A DNA stretch of 64,000 bases from Streptomyces hawaiiensis (GTDB lineage Bacteria; Actinomycetota; Actinomycetes; Streptomycetales; Streptomycetaceae). Numbering within the stretch: position 1 is the stretch's first letter; every line of letters begins with the position of its first letter. The position numbers were made by a program, and so were the translations under genes. This document shows, one piece after another, positions 25,443 to 36,346 of this stretch. Under the pieces are notes generated by a model that worked only from the letters and a program-made list of their open reading frames with translations, had not been told where the DNA came from and did no database searches. The stretch lies in NCBI RefSeq assembly GCF_004803895.1, contig NZ_CP021978.1, forward strand, positions 1,736,001 to 1,800,000, written 5' to 3'.

Positions 25443-26651
25443 TCATTCCCTGGATCCCCCGGATCGTCCGTCCCCGCTCGCTGCCTGGAGGATGCCGGGC
25501 AGTGCACCCAGGAACGCGTCCACCTCGTCGTCGCCGAGGTTCAGCGGCGGCATCAGCCGGACGACGTCGGGGGCGGGCACGTTCACCAGGAATCCGGCCT
25601 CCTGAGCCGCCTGGCGCACCTGGGGCGCGAGCGGCTCGGTGAGCACGATACCCAGGAGTAGTCCCGTACCCCGGACGAAATCGATCAACTGATGGCCGAG
25701 GCCCTCGATTCCGTCCCGCAACCTCTCGCTCTGCCGCTTGACGTTCTCCAGCAACCCCTCGTTCTCGATGGTGTCGAGGACGGCGAGTCCGGCGGCGCAG
25801 GCGACGGGGTTGCCGCCGAAGGTCGTGCCGTGCTGGCCGGGCTGGAGCAGGTCGGCCGCGCGCCCGAAGGCGACGGTGGCGCCCAGCGGCAGCCCGCCGC
25901 CGAGCTGCTTGGCGAGCGTGACGACGTCGGGCAGGACGCCCTCGTGGGCCTGGTACTCGAACCAGTGCCCGGTCCGGCCGATGCCGGTCTGCACCTCGTC
26001 GAGGACGAGGAGCGCCCCGGTCGCCGCCGTGATGGCCCGGGCGGCCTTGAGGTAGCCGGCGGGCGGGACGACGACTCCGAGCTCGCCCTGGACCGGTTCG
26101 AGGATGACGAGCGCGGTCTCCTCGGTGACCGCTGCGGCCAGAGCCTGCGCGTCGCCGAACGGCACGTGGGTGACGTCGCCGGGCAGCGGCAGGAACGGCT
26201 CGCGCTTGCCGGCCTGGCCGGTCATGGCCAGGGCGCCCATGGTCCGCCCGTGGAAGGCGCCCTCGGTGGCCACGATGTGGGTCCGCCCGGTCAGCCGGCC
26301 GATCTTGAAGGCGGCCTCGTTGGCCTCGGCTCCGGAGTTGCAGAAGAAGACCTTGCCGTCCCGGCCGAAGAGGCGCAGCAGCCGCTCGGCGAGGGCGACG
26401 GTCGGCTCGGCCATGAAGAAGTTGGAGATGTGGCCGAGGGAGCCGATCTGCCGGGTCACGGCCTCCACTACCGCCGGGTGGGCGTGGCCGAGGGCGTTGG
26501 TGGCGATGCCGCCGACGAAGTCGAGGTAGGAATTGCCGTCGGCGTCCCAGACGCGCGTGCCCTCGCCGCGTGCCAGGGGCAGCAGCGGGGTGCCGTAGTT
26601 GTTCATGAGCGCGCCCTGCCACCGCTCGGCGTACTCCTGATGGGCGGTCAT
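25443..26651 (-). CDS. argD: Acetylornithine aminotransferase
   Basis: The 402-residue class III aminotransferase converts N-acetylglutamate-5-semialdehyde to N-acetylornithine with glutamate. The PLP lysine is Lys248 in [14 protein letters not shown], preceded by the Asp of [30 protein letters not shown] is the phosphate-binding loop. The ATG overlaps the argB stop by four bases, indicating coupled translation. Confidence 0.96.
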   Translation of the reverse strand: MTAHQEYAERWQGALMNNYGTPLLPLARGEGTRVWDADGNSYLDFVGGIATNALGHAHPAVVEAVTRQIGSLGHISNFFMAEPTVALAERLLRLFGRDGKVFFCNSGAEANEAAFKIGRLTGRTHIVATEGAFHGRTMGALAMTGQAGKREPFLPLPGDVTHVPFGDAQALAAAVTEETALVILEPVQGELGVVVPPAGYLKAARAITAATGALLVLDEVQTGIGRTGHWFEYQAHEGVLPDVVTLAKQLGGGLPLGATVAFGRAADLLQPGQHGTTFGGNPVACAAGLAVLDTIENEGLLENVKRQSERLRDGIEGLGHQLIDFVRGTGLLLGIVLTEPLAPQVRQAAQEAGFLVNVPAPDVVRLMPPLNLGDDEVDAFLGALPGILQAASGDGRSGGSRE

Positions 26652-27558
26652 ACGGCATCCCCCTCTTGCTCGTCGGGCACGACCATCGTGCCGATGCCTT
26701 CGTCGGTGAAGATCTCCAGCAGGATCGAGTGCTGGACCCGCCCGTCGATGACGCGGGCGGTGGTGACGCCGTTGCGGACGGCGTGCAGGCAGCCCTCCAT
26801 CTTCGGCACCATGCCGGAGGACAGGTCCGGCAGCAGCCGCTCCAGTTCGACGGCGGTGAGGCGGCTGATCACCTCGTCGCTGTGGGGCCAGTCCTCGTAG
26901 AGGCCCTCGACGTCCGTGAGGACCATGAGGGTTTCGGCGTCCAGTGCAGCAGCGAGTGCCGCAGCCGCCGTATCAGCATTGACGTTGTAGACATGTCCGT
27001 CGTCCTGGGAGCGGGCGATCGACGAGACGACCGGAATGCGGCCGTCGGCCAGCAGGGCTTGGATCGCGCCCGTGTCGATCGCGGTGATCTCGCCGACCCG
27101 CCCGATGTCGACGAGCTCGCCGTCGATCTCGGGCTGGTGCTTGGTGGCGGTGATGGTGTGCGCGTCCTCGCCGGTCAGGCCGACGGCGAGCGGCCCGTGC
27201 TGGTTGAGCAGGCCGACCAGTTCGCGCTGGACCTGTCCGGCCAGCACCATCCGTACGACGTCCATGGCGTCCTCGGTGGTCACCCTCAGGCCCGCCTTGA
27301 ACTCGCTGACGATGCCGTGCCGGTCGAGGGCGGCGCTGATCTGCGGTCCGCCGCCGTGCACGACGACGGGCTTGAGGCCGGCGTGGTGCAGGAACACCAC
27401 GTCCTGGGCGAAGGCGGCCTTCAGGTCCTCGTCGATCATGGCGTTGCCGCCGAACTTGATGACGACCGTCTTGCCGTTGTGCCGGACCAGCCAGGGCAGC
27501 GCCTCGATGAGGATCTGCGCCTTGGGCAGCGCGGTGTGCTTACGAGTCGATCCGGTGC

Positions 27559-27562
<4 letters not shown>
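26648..27562 (-). CDS. argB: Acetylglutamate kinase
   Basis: The 304-residue protein belongs to the amino acid kinase family and phosphorylates N-acetylglutamate. [10 protein letters not shown] and [11 protein letters not shown] are the ATP phosphate and substrate loops, and [12 protein letters not shown] with [14 protein letters not shown] are typical of ArgB. The N-terminal helix before VVIKFGG (about 30 residues) is present, as in arginine-inhibited hexameric forms, so feedback inhibition by arginine is likely. It starts at ATG 27562 with a four-base overlap with argJ. Confidence 0.97.
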
Positions 27563-29747
<2,185 letters not shown>

Positions 29748-29759
29748 TCAGAGGGCATG

Positions 29760-29798
29760 ACTATACGTTTCTCTGCACGTTTATGCAATCCCATGCAG
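29760..29798 (-). promoter_or_regulatory. argC promoter with overlapping ARG boxes
   Basis: On the minus strand TTGCAT (29783-29788) and TATAGT (29760-29765) are separated by exactly 17 bases. The ARG box TGCAT-AAAC-GTGCA (29774-29787) covers the -35 element and spacer, and a further CATGCA core lies at 29792-29796. ArgR bound here would block RNA polymerase. Confidence 0.85.
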
Positions 29799-29907
29799 GG
29801 GCGGCGCGACTGCCGCGGCGTCGGCCCCGGAAACCGGCTTTGTCCTGGCCATGACCACAGGTTAAGGTCCCCGGGCACATTTCAGGGGATCACGGTGGGT
29901 GGGGGAC

Positions 29908-30600
29908 ATGGCCAAGGAAAACGACGCGTCCATGAAGAGCGCGAGCGCGTGGGGGCAGGCGCTCGCCGCCGTGGCGCTGGTGGGGGCGCTCAGCGTCGGT
30001 TTCTGGGGGCTGGCGAAGACGTCGGCCGCGGAGAGCGAGCCGAAGCCTGCCACCTGCTCCGACGGGGAGAGCCCGGCCCCGAAGGGCAAGCACCTCTCCG
30101 GCGCGCAGTTGTGCGAGGCGCTGAACCGGTCCGACCTGGCCGCGCTGCTGGGCACGCCGGCCGAGATCGCGAAGACCGCCTCCGGCAGCGACAGTTCCAC
30201 CGGGACCGCCGGCGGCAAGGACATCGCCACACCGCAGGCGCAGGTCGAGTTCGAGACGTACACCGTGACGCTCTCGGCGACCTACGACGGCCTTCCGGTG
30301 GCCGGGTCGGAAGGCCTGCTCGGTAGCTACGCCCGCCCGCAGAAGGTACTGGGCCGCCCCGGGGTTCTCTACTCCACCCGCACCATCAGCATCAGCTTCC
30401 GGCTCGACGGCGGCGACGCCGACAGCGGTCCCGGCGTCCCGGCCCGGGCCCTCACCGTGGCCCTGGACGCGAAGGACCGCGGCGGCTCCCTCGACGTCAC
30501 CCTGTGGCGCGCGGACGGAGTGGTACCCGACGACGCGGTGCTGCTGCGCGTCGCGGAGTCGGTGCTGCCGAGGGTCCCGGGCTGGAAGGCGCGCGGCTGA
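29908..30600 (+). CDS. DUF6215-type membrane-anchored protein
   Basis: The 230-residue protein has one hydrophobic segment (about residues 15-35), then an outer domain with CSDG, LSGAQLCEALNRSDLAALLGTP and PAQVEFETYTVTLSATYD-like stretches (here TPQAQVEFETYTV). PARALTVALDAKDRGGS is near the end. I recognise it as the Streptomyces DUF6215 family; no function is known. ATG 29908 follows GTGGGGG; a GTG at 29899 is an alternative start. It diverges from argC and converges with the arabinofuranosidase gene at a shared terminator. Confidence 0.8.
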   Translation: MAKENDASMKSASAWGQALAAVALVGALSVGFWGLAKTSAAESEPKPATCSDGESPAPKGKHLSGAQLCEALNRSDLAALLGTPAEIAKTASGSDSSTGTAGGKDIATPQAQVEFETYTVTLSATYDGLPVAGSEGLLGSYARPQKVLGRPGVLYSTRTISISFRLDGGDADSGPGVPARALTVALDAKDRGGSLDVTLWRADGVVPDDAVLLRVAESVLPRVPGWKARG

Positions 30601-30622
30601 GCCCGCGCCCGGCCACGTCGAT

Positions 30623-30658
30623 GGTGTGGGCCGCCGCCAAGGGGCAGCGGCCCACACC
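30623..30658. terminator. Bidirectional terminator hairpin
   Basis: GGTGTGGGCCGC (30623-30634) and GCGGCCCACACC (30647-30658) form a perfect 12-bp stem with a 12-base loop between the convergent ends of the DUF6215 gene and the GH51 gene. Confidence 0.85.
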
Positions 30659-30666
30659 GCCGGGTC

Positions 30667-33153
30667 CTACTTCTGCTTGATCCTCAGGAACGTGACGGAG
30701 TTCGCCGGGAAGGTGTACGTGAACTTCTTGGCCACGCCCCGGAAGGTGGACGTCACCGGCGTCACCGGGGTGTCCGTCTCGGTGTTCACGGCGTCCTCGT
30801 CGGCGGCCAGCGTGGTCACGCGGGCCGTGGAGGCGACCTTGGCGCCGCCGAGGTCGACGGCCGTACGGGCCTCGGCCGCCTGGGCGTTGACGACCTTGAC
30901 GATCAGGTCACCGGTCTTCGCGTCCTTGGTGACGACCTGGCGGAAGGGCTCGGCCGGCTTGTCGTCCTTGAAGCCGCCCCACTCCTTGCCGTCGAGGAAG
31001 AGGGTGACCTGGCGGCCTCGGACCTTGATGTCGATGTCGTAGGCCCGGCCGGTCTCGATCGATCCGGGCTTCGTCATCAGGGTGCCCTTGCCGCCGTCCA
31101 CGGCCTGCTCGATCGCGGACTGGGTGTTGTTCCAGCCGCCCAGGTTCCACCAGTAGTAGTTGCCGGTGTCCTTGACACCGAAGGCGACGAGGAAGCCCTC
31201 CTTGCCGGACTTCTTGGTGGCCTTCACATGCAGGTCGTAGTCCTTCCAGGCCGGGTCGCCCGCCGTGACCAGGGTGTTCTCGGCGGCGGTGTCGGTCTGG
31301 ACGTAGGCACCGTCCTGGACGCTCCAGCTGCCCGCGCCGGAGTGCTTCCACTTCGAGGCGTCACCGGAGAAGTCGTCGCTCAGCAGGGTCGAGCCGTCCG
31401 CCGAGGTGACCGACACGTCGTCGTACGCGGCGCTGGTCGCCCACGTCGACAGGCCGACGGCACCGGTGATCGGGCCGCTGACGTTCGGCGTGGTCGTGGC
31501 CTTCGACGGGACGACACGGTCGCCGACGTTGGTCATGAACAGCTTCTGGACCTCGTAGTTGGCCGAGTTCCAGGAGGCCCGGTTGTTGAACCAGATCATG
31601 TCGGGCTTCCACTGCACGTAGTCCTCGTTGGCGAGCAGCGGGGCGTACGAGGCGAGCTTGACGACGTCCGCGTTGCGCTCCAGGCCTGTCATGAAGGCGG
31701 CTTCGGAGAGGCCGTTCTTCCAGGCGTTGCCCTGGGAGGCGTATTCGCCGAGGAAGACCTTGGGGCCGTTCCTGTCGTAGGAGTCGTAGCGGTCGTTGTT
31801 CTGCAGGAACCAGTTCGGGCTGTTGTAGTAGTGCTCGTCGACCATGTCGACCTTGCCCTCGCGGTTGAGCTGCCACGCGGTGTCGAAGGTCGTGCCGGCG
31901 TCGTCCGGGCCCGAGTTGGAGATGACGGTGATGTCCGGGTACTTGTCCTTGATGGCGGCCCGGAACTGCTCGAAGCGGGCGAAGAACTCCTTCGGGAGGT
32001 TCTCCTCGTTGCCGACCCCGATGTGGGTCAGGTGGAAGGGCTTGGGGTGGCCCATCCGCGCGCGGACCTTGCCCCACTTGGAGGTCGCCGGGCCGTTGGC
32101 GAACTCGATCAGGTCGAGGGAGTCCTGGATGTGCCGCTTGAGCAGTGCGTCGTCGTCGGTGGCCTTGTTCTGGCCGCAGCCGGTCACCAGGGCGGGGACG
32201 ACGGGCAGCGGCATGGCGCCGATGTCCTCGGAGAAGCGGAAGTACTCGTAGTAGCCGAGGCCGTAGCTCTGGTTGTAGCCCCAGAAGTTGGCGTTGGTGG
32301 CGCGCTGCTCGACCGGGCCTATGGTGTCCTTCCACTGGTAGCTGCGCTTGCGCTGCCAGTTCGAGGCCTCGCTGTAGTCCTCCATGGAGCCGGTGTTGAC
32401 CAGGCAGCCGCCGGGGAAGCGCACGAAGCCCGGCTTCAGGGCGGCGATCTTCTCGGCGAGGTCCTTGCGCAGCCCGTTCGGCTGGTTCTTGTACGTCTCG
32501 CGCGGGAAGAGGGACACCTCGTCCAGCGCGGCGGCGTTCGACGAGGCGACGGCGAGCCGGCCGCGGTTGCTCGTGCGGGTTGCCGTGAACGTGGCCTTGT
32601 ACTTGGCCCAGCCGCCCTTCACGGCGACCTTGCGGGCGGTGGCCAGGCTGCCCGCGGCGTCCTTCAGCGAGACGGTGAGGGCGCTGCCGCTCTCGGCGCG
32701 GGCCCACACGGAGAAGTCGTACCGCTTGCCCTGCTCGACCCTGATGCCGGTGTTGTAGCCGGCGTTCGTGACGGACGAACCGGCGCCCAGGGAGAGGTAG
32801 TTGCGGTTGCGTTCGTTGAGCCGGCCGGAGTCGTTCAGCACCTGGGCCGTGCCGCCGGCCGCCCAGGAGGTCAGGGGCGTGTAGGAGCCGTTGTCGGCGG
32901 TGGAGTACTCGAAGGAGCGGTTCTGCACGAGTTCGGCGTACAGACCGCCGTCGGCGGCCCGGTTGATGTCCTCGAAGAAGACGCCGTACATCGTGTCGTC
33001 GATCGCGGCGCCCTTCGCGGACGGGTCGACGCTGATCGCGTAGTCGGTGACGTCCTCGGCGTGCGCGGGGGCCGGTACGAGGGCTGTTGCCGTCAGGAGG
33101 GCGGTGGTCGCGAGACCCACTCTCCATCGGGTGCGGGCGGCGGTGCGTGGCAT
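30667..33153 (-). CDS. Secreted GH51 alpha-L-arabinofuranosidase
   Basis: The 828-residue protein has a signal peptide ending AHA-ED (residue 32). The GH51 barrel shows MYGVFFEDINRAADGGLYAEL, FVRFPGGCLVN, HIGVGNEEN with acid/base Glu383, and VFLGEYAS with nucleophile Glu470. A carbohydrate-binding-like beta domain sits inside at about 100-215. A second jelly-roll-like insert (about 590-740, LSDDFSGDASKWKHSG and YWWNLGGWNN) lies in the C-terminal part. It removes arabinose side chains from arabinoxylan or arabinan outside the cell. The ATG at 33153 has GGAG six bases upstream. A GTTCGAA dyad upstream is a candidate operator. Confidence 0.93.
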   Translation of the reverse strand: MPRTAARTRWRVGLATTALLTATALVPAPAHAEDVTDYAISVDPSAKGAAIDDTMYGVFFEDINRAADGGLYAELVQNRSFEYSTADNGSYTPLTSWAAGGTAQVLNDSGRLNERNRNYLSLGAGSSVTNAGYNTGIRVEQGKRYDFSVWARAESGSALTVSLKDAAGSLATARKVAVKGGWAKYKATFTATRTSNRGRLAVASSNAAALDEVSLFPRETYKNQPNGLRKDLAEKIAALKPGFVRFPGGCLVNTGSMEDYSEASNWQRKRSYQWKDTIGPVEQRATNANFWGYNQSYGLGYYEYFRFSEDIGAMPLPVVPALVTGCGQNKATDDDALLKRHIQDSLDLIEFANGPATSKWGKVRARMGHPKPFHLTHIGVGNEENLPKEFFARFEQFRAAIKDKYPDITVISNSGPDDAGTTFDTAWQLNREGKVDMVDEHYYNSPNWFLQNNDRYDSYDRNGPKVFLGEYASQGNAWKNGLSEAAFMTGLERNADVVKLASYAPLLANEDYVQWKPDMIWFNNRASWNSANYEVQKLFMTNVGDRVVPSKATTTPNVSGPITGAVGLSTWATSAAYDDVSVTSADGSTLLSDDFSGDASKWKHSGAGSWSVQDGAYVQTDTAAENTLVTAGDPAWKDYDLHVKATKKSGKEGFLVAFGVKDTGNYYWWNLGGWNNTQSAIEQAVDGGKGTLMTKPGSIETGRAYDIDIKVRGRQVTLFLDGKEWGGFKDDKPAEPFRQVVTKDAKTGDLIVKVVNAQAAEARTAVDLGGAKVASTARVTTLAADEDAVNTETDTPVTPVTSTFRGVAKKFTYTFPANSVTFLRIKQK

Positions 33154-33183
33154 GGATACTCCGCGGCTCTCTGGTAGAGGAGT

Positions 33184-33218
33184 GTTCGAAATATCAGACA
33201 TTGATCAGCACTTCGAAC
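33184..33218. promoter_or_regulatory. GTTCGAA inverted repeat upstream of the arabinofuranosidase gene
   Basis: GTTCGAA (33184-33190) and TTCGAAC (33212-33218) are a perfect 7-bp inverted repeat with 21 bases between. Each also contains the palindrome TTCGAA. The site lies 31-65 bases upstream of the GH51 start codon and 22 or more upstream of the plus-strand gene. Sugar-responsive operators with CGAA/TTCG cores are known for Streptomyces xylanolytic genes; the regulator here is unknown. Confidence 0.5.
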
Positions 33219-33290
33219 GGCAAGATAGGGAGGGTACCGGTGCGCGTCAATGGGTCGCGCAGCAACGCTTGGGACGGAGAGCGGTTCGGG

Positions 33291-33731
33291 ATGGGCGAGT
33301 GCTGGCCAGTGCCCGAGGTGCTGGCGTACCTGGCCGGTCGCTGGGGCGTGACGCGGTCGGTGTGGGATCTCGCGAGCGGCGCGGAGGGGGAGTTCACCGG
33401 AACCACCGAGTTCCGTACCGAGGAGACCGGCGGGCTGCTGCACCACGAGTCCGGCGTCTTCGTCTGGCAGGGCGTGGCCCGGCCCGCGGAGCGGACCCTG
33501 CGGTTCCTGCCGGGCCCGGGCGGCAGCGCGGACGTGCGGTTCGCCGACGGCCGGCCGTTCCACGAGCTGGATCTGACGTCCGGGCGGCACATCGCCGACC
33601 ACCCCTGCGCCGCGGACCTCTACCGCGGCGAGTTCACCGTCCGGGACGCGGACCACTGGCGGACGGTGTGGCACGTGCGCGGCCCCGCCAAGGACCTCGT
33701 ACTGCGCACCGACTACGCGCGTGAAAGCTGA
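33291..33731 (+). CDS. DUF6314-family protein
   Basis: The 146-residue protein begins MGECWPVPEVLAYLAGRWGVTRSV and contains HHESGVFVWQGVARPAERTLRFLP, FADGRPFHELDL and HPCAADLYRGEFTV. This is the DUF6314 pattern, a lipocalin-like beta barrel by appearance; function is unknown. ATG 33291 follows GGAGA by ten bases. GTG 33240 is an in-frame alternative with a strong GGGAGG and would add 17 residues. Its last codons lie inside a 32-bp tandem duplication shared with the convergent gene. Confidence 0.78.
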   Translation: MGECWPVPEVLAYLAGRWGVTRSVWDLASGAEGEFTGTTEFRTEETGGLLHHESGVFVWQGVARPAERTLRFLPGPGGSADVRFADGRPFHELDLTSGRHIADHPCAADLYRGEFTVRDADHWRTVWHVRGPAKDLVLRTDYARES

Positions 33732-33774
33732 GCCGACGCCCCGACTACGCGCGTGAAGGCTGAGCCGACGCCCC
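33711..33774. repeat. 32-bp tandem duplication across convergent gene ends
   Basis: GACTACGCGCGTGAA-(A/G)-GCTGAGCCGACGCCCC is present twice, at 33711-33742 and 33743-33774, with one difference. The first copy codes for the end of the DUF6314 protein (DYARES-stop). The second covers the end of the convergent phosphatase-like gene and would read DYAREG-stop. Confidence 0.9.
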
Positions 33775-34338
33775 GTCGAAACGCAGGTTCCAGCGGCCCG
33801 CACGACCTGTCACGGAGGTCGTCGACAGCGGGCGGACGTCGATGTTCCAGTACGTCGACGGCGGTGCCTTCAGGGCGTACACCAAGGCGGCCCGGATCAC
33901 GGACGGCTCGGCCACCGCCACGACGCGGCAGCCGTCCTCGACGGGCCGGGTGTCGAGCCAGCCGCCGACCCGGGTGATGAAGTCGACCAGCGACTCACCG
34001 CCGTGCGGTGTGGCGCGGGGGTCGGCGAGCCATGCGTCCACGGCATCCGGCTCCCGGGCCATCGCCTCGCCCAGGGTCAGCCCGCGCCACCGGCCCATGT
34101 CACAGTCGCGCAGACCGAGTTGCACCAGCGGCGCGTACCCGAGCCCCTCCCCCGTCGACCGGCTGCGCGGAGTCGGCGAGCAGTAGCGCAGTTCGGCCGC
34201 GGCGAGCGGCAGCAGCTCGTGGGCGGCGCGCTCCACCTCGCCCCAGCCGGCCTGGTCCAGCGGCCGCTCGTCCTCGAAACGCTCGGCGAGCAGCGGGGAG
34301 CTGCGCGCGGCGGCGACGAAGGTGACCCGAAGTGGCAT
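33745..34338 (-). CDS. Histidine phosphatase family protein lacking catalytic histidines
   Basis: The 197-residue protein has the overall phosphoglycerate-mutase-like order: N-terminal strand, CSPTPRSRSTGEGLG, CDMGRWRGLTLGEA, TPHGGESLVDFITRVGGWLD and a late strand. The catalytic RHG motif expected after the first strand is replaced by FVAAARSS. The second catalytic His region (usually SHG) is AEPSVIRA. It is therefore unlikely to be a phosphatase and may bind a ligand or regulate. It ends inside the 32-bp duplication. No clear ribosome site precedes ATG 34338. Confidence 0.82.
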   Translation of the reverse strand: MPLRVTFVAAARSSPLLAERFEDERPLDQAGWGEVERAAHELLPLAAAELRYCSPTPRSRSTGEGLGYAPLVQLGLRDCDMGRWRGLTLGEAMAREPDAVDAWLADPRATPHGGESLVDFITRVGGWLDTRPVEDGCRVVAVAEPSVIRAALVYALKAPPSTYWNIDVRPLSTTSVTGRAGRWNLRFDGASAQPSRA

Positions 34339-34411
34339 GCGGCGATCGTGAGCGCCACAAGTGCGCAGGTCAAGAGGTGTTACCTACGAGTTACCCAGGG
34401 TGCACCGACCT

Positions 34412-34852
34412 TCACTGGCCGAAGACGAGCGCCATCCAGTGCTCGGGCCGCTCCAGCCCGGCGAACCCGAGCTTCTCGTACACCCCGTGCGCGTCGTGCG
34501 TGGCGAGCAGCACCCGCCGCACGCCGTACGAGCGCAACTCGTCCCGTACGGCGCCCACGAGCGCGCTTCCGACGCCCTTGCCGCGCACCGACGGATCGAC
34601 GTACACGTCACACAGCCATGCGAAGGTCGCCCGGTCGGTGATCACCCGGGCGTACGCGACCTGCTCCCCCGACACCGTCTCGTACACGCCGAAGTTGAGC
34701 GACCCCTCGATAGCCCGCTCCTGCGTCTCACGGGGGCGCCCCAGTGCCCAGTAGGCGTCGGTGGACAGCCAGTGGTGCACGCGCTCGCGGTCGACGCGGG
34801 CGGGGTCGGTGGAGATCTCGTAGCCCTCGGGCAGGCTCGGCGTGTCGGTCAT
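34412..34852 (-). CDS. GNAT-family N-acetyltransferase
   Basis: The 146-residue protein has the motif A segment CDVYVDPSVRGKGVGSALVGAVRDEL with the acetyl-CoA loop R-G-K-G-V-G, and HGVYEKLGFAGLERPE as motif B. It resembles small-molecule acetyltransferases of the YjdJ/PhnO-like group; the substrate is unknown. The start is ATG 34852 (MTDTPSLPEGYEIS). It lies downstream of the MocR regulator on the same strand, 41 bases from its stop, and might be co-transcribed. Confidence 0.87.
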   Translation of the reverse strand: MTDTPSLPEGYEISTDPARVDRERVHHWLSTDAYWALGRPRETQERAIEGSLNFGVYETVSGEQVAYARVITDRATFAWLCDVYVDPSVRGKGVGSALVGAVRDELRSYGVRRVLLATHDAHGVYEKLGFAGLERPEHWMALVFGQ

Positions 34853-34893
34853 GGCCGCGATGCTCGCAGGCCGCCCGGAGGCGCGTCGAGCGG

Positions 34894-36330
34894 TTATCCC
34901 AGCACCTCGTCGCAGGCCGTACGCAGCCGCCGGACGCCCTCCGCGATCTCCCCGGTCCCGGCGACCGCCGCGAAGCTCAGCCGGACGTGCGCGGCCGGTG
35001 GTTCGGCGCTGAAGTACGGGCGGCCCGGCGTGAGGGCGACGCCGGCCCGCAGGGCCGCCGAGGTCAGGACCGACTCGTCCGTGCCGTCGGGCAGGCGCGG
35101 CCACAGGTGGTAGCCGCCGGACGGGATGTGCGCCAGGGCGAACTCCGGCAGGTGCAGGGCGAGGGCACCGGTCATCGCGTCCCGGCGGGCCTTCAACTCC
35201 GCGGAGACCGCCCGCAGATGGCGCGGCCAGGCGGGCGAGCCGACGAGTTCGAGCGCGGCCTCCTGGAGGGGGCGCGGCACGAAGAAGGTGTCGACGACCT
35301 GGATGGCGCGCAGCCGTTCCAGGACCGGTCCGCGGGCGGCCAGGGCACTCACCCGGAAGCTCGGAGAGGTCGCCTTGGTGAGCGAGGAGACGTGGACGAC
35401 GACGCCGTCGGGGTCGTCGGCGGCCAGCGGCCGCGGCAGCGGCCCCGCGTCCTCGTGCACGAGCCGCCGTACGAAGTCGTCCTCGACGACGAACGCACCC
35501 GCCTCCCGCGCGATGCGCAGCACCTCGGCGCGCCGCTCGGGCGCGAGTACGGCGCCGGTGGGGTTCTGGAAGAGCGGCTGGCAGACGAAGGCCGGGGCGC
35601 CGGTGGCGCGGAACGCGTCGGCGAGCAGGGCCGGCCGCACACCGTCGGCGTCCACCGGCACGGGTACCGGGCGCAAACCGGCGGCGCGGGCGATGGCGAG
35701 CATGCCGGGGTAGGTCGGCGACTCGACCAGAACGGGGGCGCCGGGTGGGGCGAGGGCGCGCAGGGCCGTGGTCAGCGCGGACTGTCCGCCCGCGGTGACC
35801 AGCACCTCGGCGGCCGTGACCGCGCCGCCGATGCTCCGCGCGAACCACTCGCGCAGCTCCGGCAGCCCCTCCATGGGCGGGCGCCCCCAGGCACCGGGAC
35901 GGCGCCCGGCCCGCGAGAGCGCGGCGGCCATCGCCCGCTCCGGCTGCAGCGACGGGTGCAGATAGCCGCCGTTGAACTCGATCACGCCGGGCGGCGGCGC
36001 GGCCAGCGACACCAGCACCCCCGAGGCGTCGACCGAGCGCGGTACGAGATCGGCGGCGCCGTCGGCGCTGAGCGCGACCTCCTGCCAGGAGGTGTCCCCG
36101 CCGGGGGCCGGTGACGTCCGGGCCTGCGCACGGAACGCGCCCGCGCCGGGCCGAGTGACCACGAGGCCCTCGGCGGCGAGCTGCGCCAGGGCACGCGACA
36201 CCGTTACCGGGCTCACCCGGAACCGTTCCACGAGGGCCCGACTCGACGGCAGCTTTCCACCGGGCGAGTAGCGGTCGAGCTCCCGCCTCAGCTGTTCTGC
36301 CAGATCACCCACACTGCTACGCTCTTGCAT
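34894..36330 (-). CDS. MocR-family transcriptional regulator (GntR HTH fused to aminotransferase domain)
   Basis: The 478-residue protein has a GntR winged helix (residues 1-65, PSSRALVERFRVSPVTVSRAL and LAAEGLVVTRPGAGAF). From about 105 a class I aminotransferase-like domain follows, with the PLP lysine Lys319 in VSSLTKATSPSFRVS, QNPTGAVLAPERR, and the final Arg in AHVRLSF. MocR proteins sense PLP or PLP-amino acid adducts. The start is ATG 36330, which overlaps the start of the divergent EamA transporter gene. It probably controls that gene through the dyads at 36316-36346. No ribosome site fits, so leaderless translation is likely. Confidence 0.9.
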   Translation of the reverse strand: MQERSSVGDLAEQLRRELDRYSPGGKLPSSRALVERFRVSPVTVSRALAQLAAEGLVVTRPGAGAFRAQARTSPAPGGDTSWQEVALSADGAADLVPRSVDASGVLVSLAAPPPGVIEFNGGYLHPSLQPERAMAAALSRAGRRPGAWGRPPMEGLPELREWFARSIGGAVTAAEVLVTAGGQSALTTALRALAPPGAPVLVESPTYPGMLAIARAAGLRPVPVPVDADGVRPALLADAFRATGAPAFVCQPLFQNPTGAVLAPERRAEVLRIAREAGAFVVEDDFVRRLVHEDAGPLPRPLAADDPDGVVVHVSSLTKATSPSFRVSALAARGPVLERLRAIQVVDTFFVPRPLQEAALELVGSPAWPRHLRAVSAELKARRDAMTGALALHLPEFALAHIPSGGYHLWPRLPDGTDESVLTSAALRAGVALTPGRPYFSAEPPAAHVRLSFAAVAGTGEIAEGVRRLRTACDEVLG

Positions 36331-36346
36331 GAGAGCACAGAGTAGC
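36316..36346. promoter_or_regulatory. Nested dyads at the overlapping start codons of mocR and the EamA gene
   Basis: GCTCT-TGCATG-AGAGC (36321-36336) is a dyad centred on both start codons. Outer arms GCTAC (36316-36320) and GTAGC (36342-36346) add a second, slightly offset dyad. The minus-strand ATG occupies 36328-36330 and the plus-strand ATG 36329-36331, so one bound protein would cover both translation starts. Confidence 0.6.
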
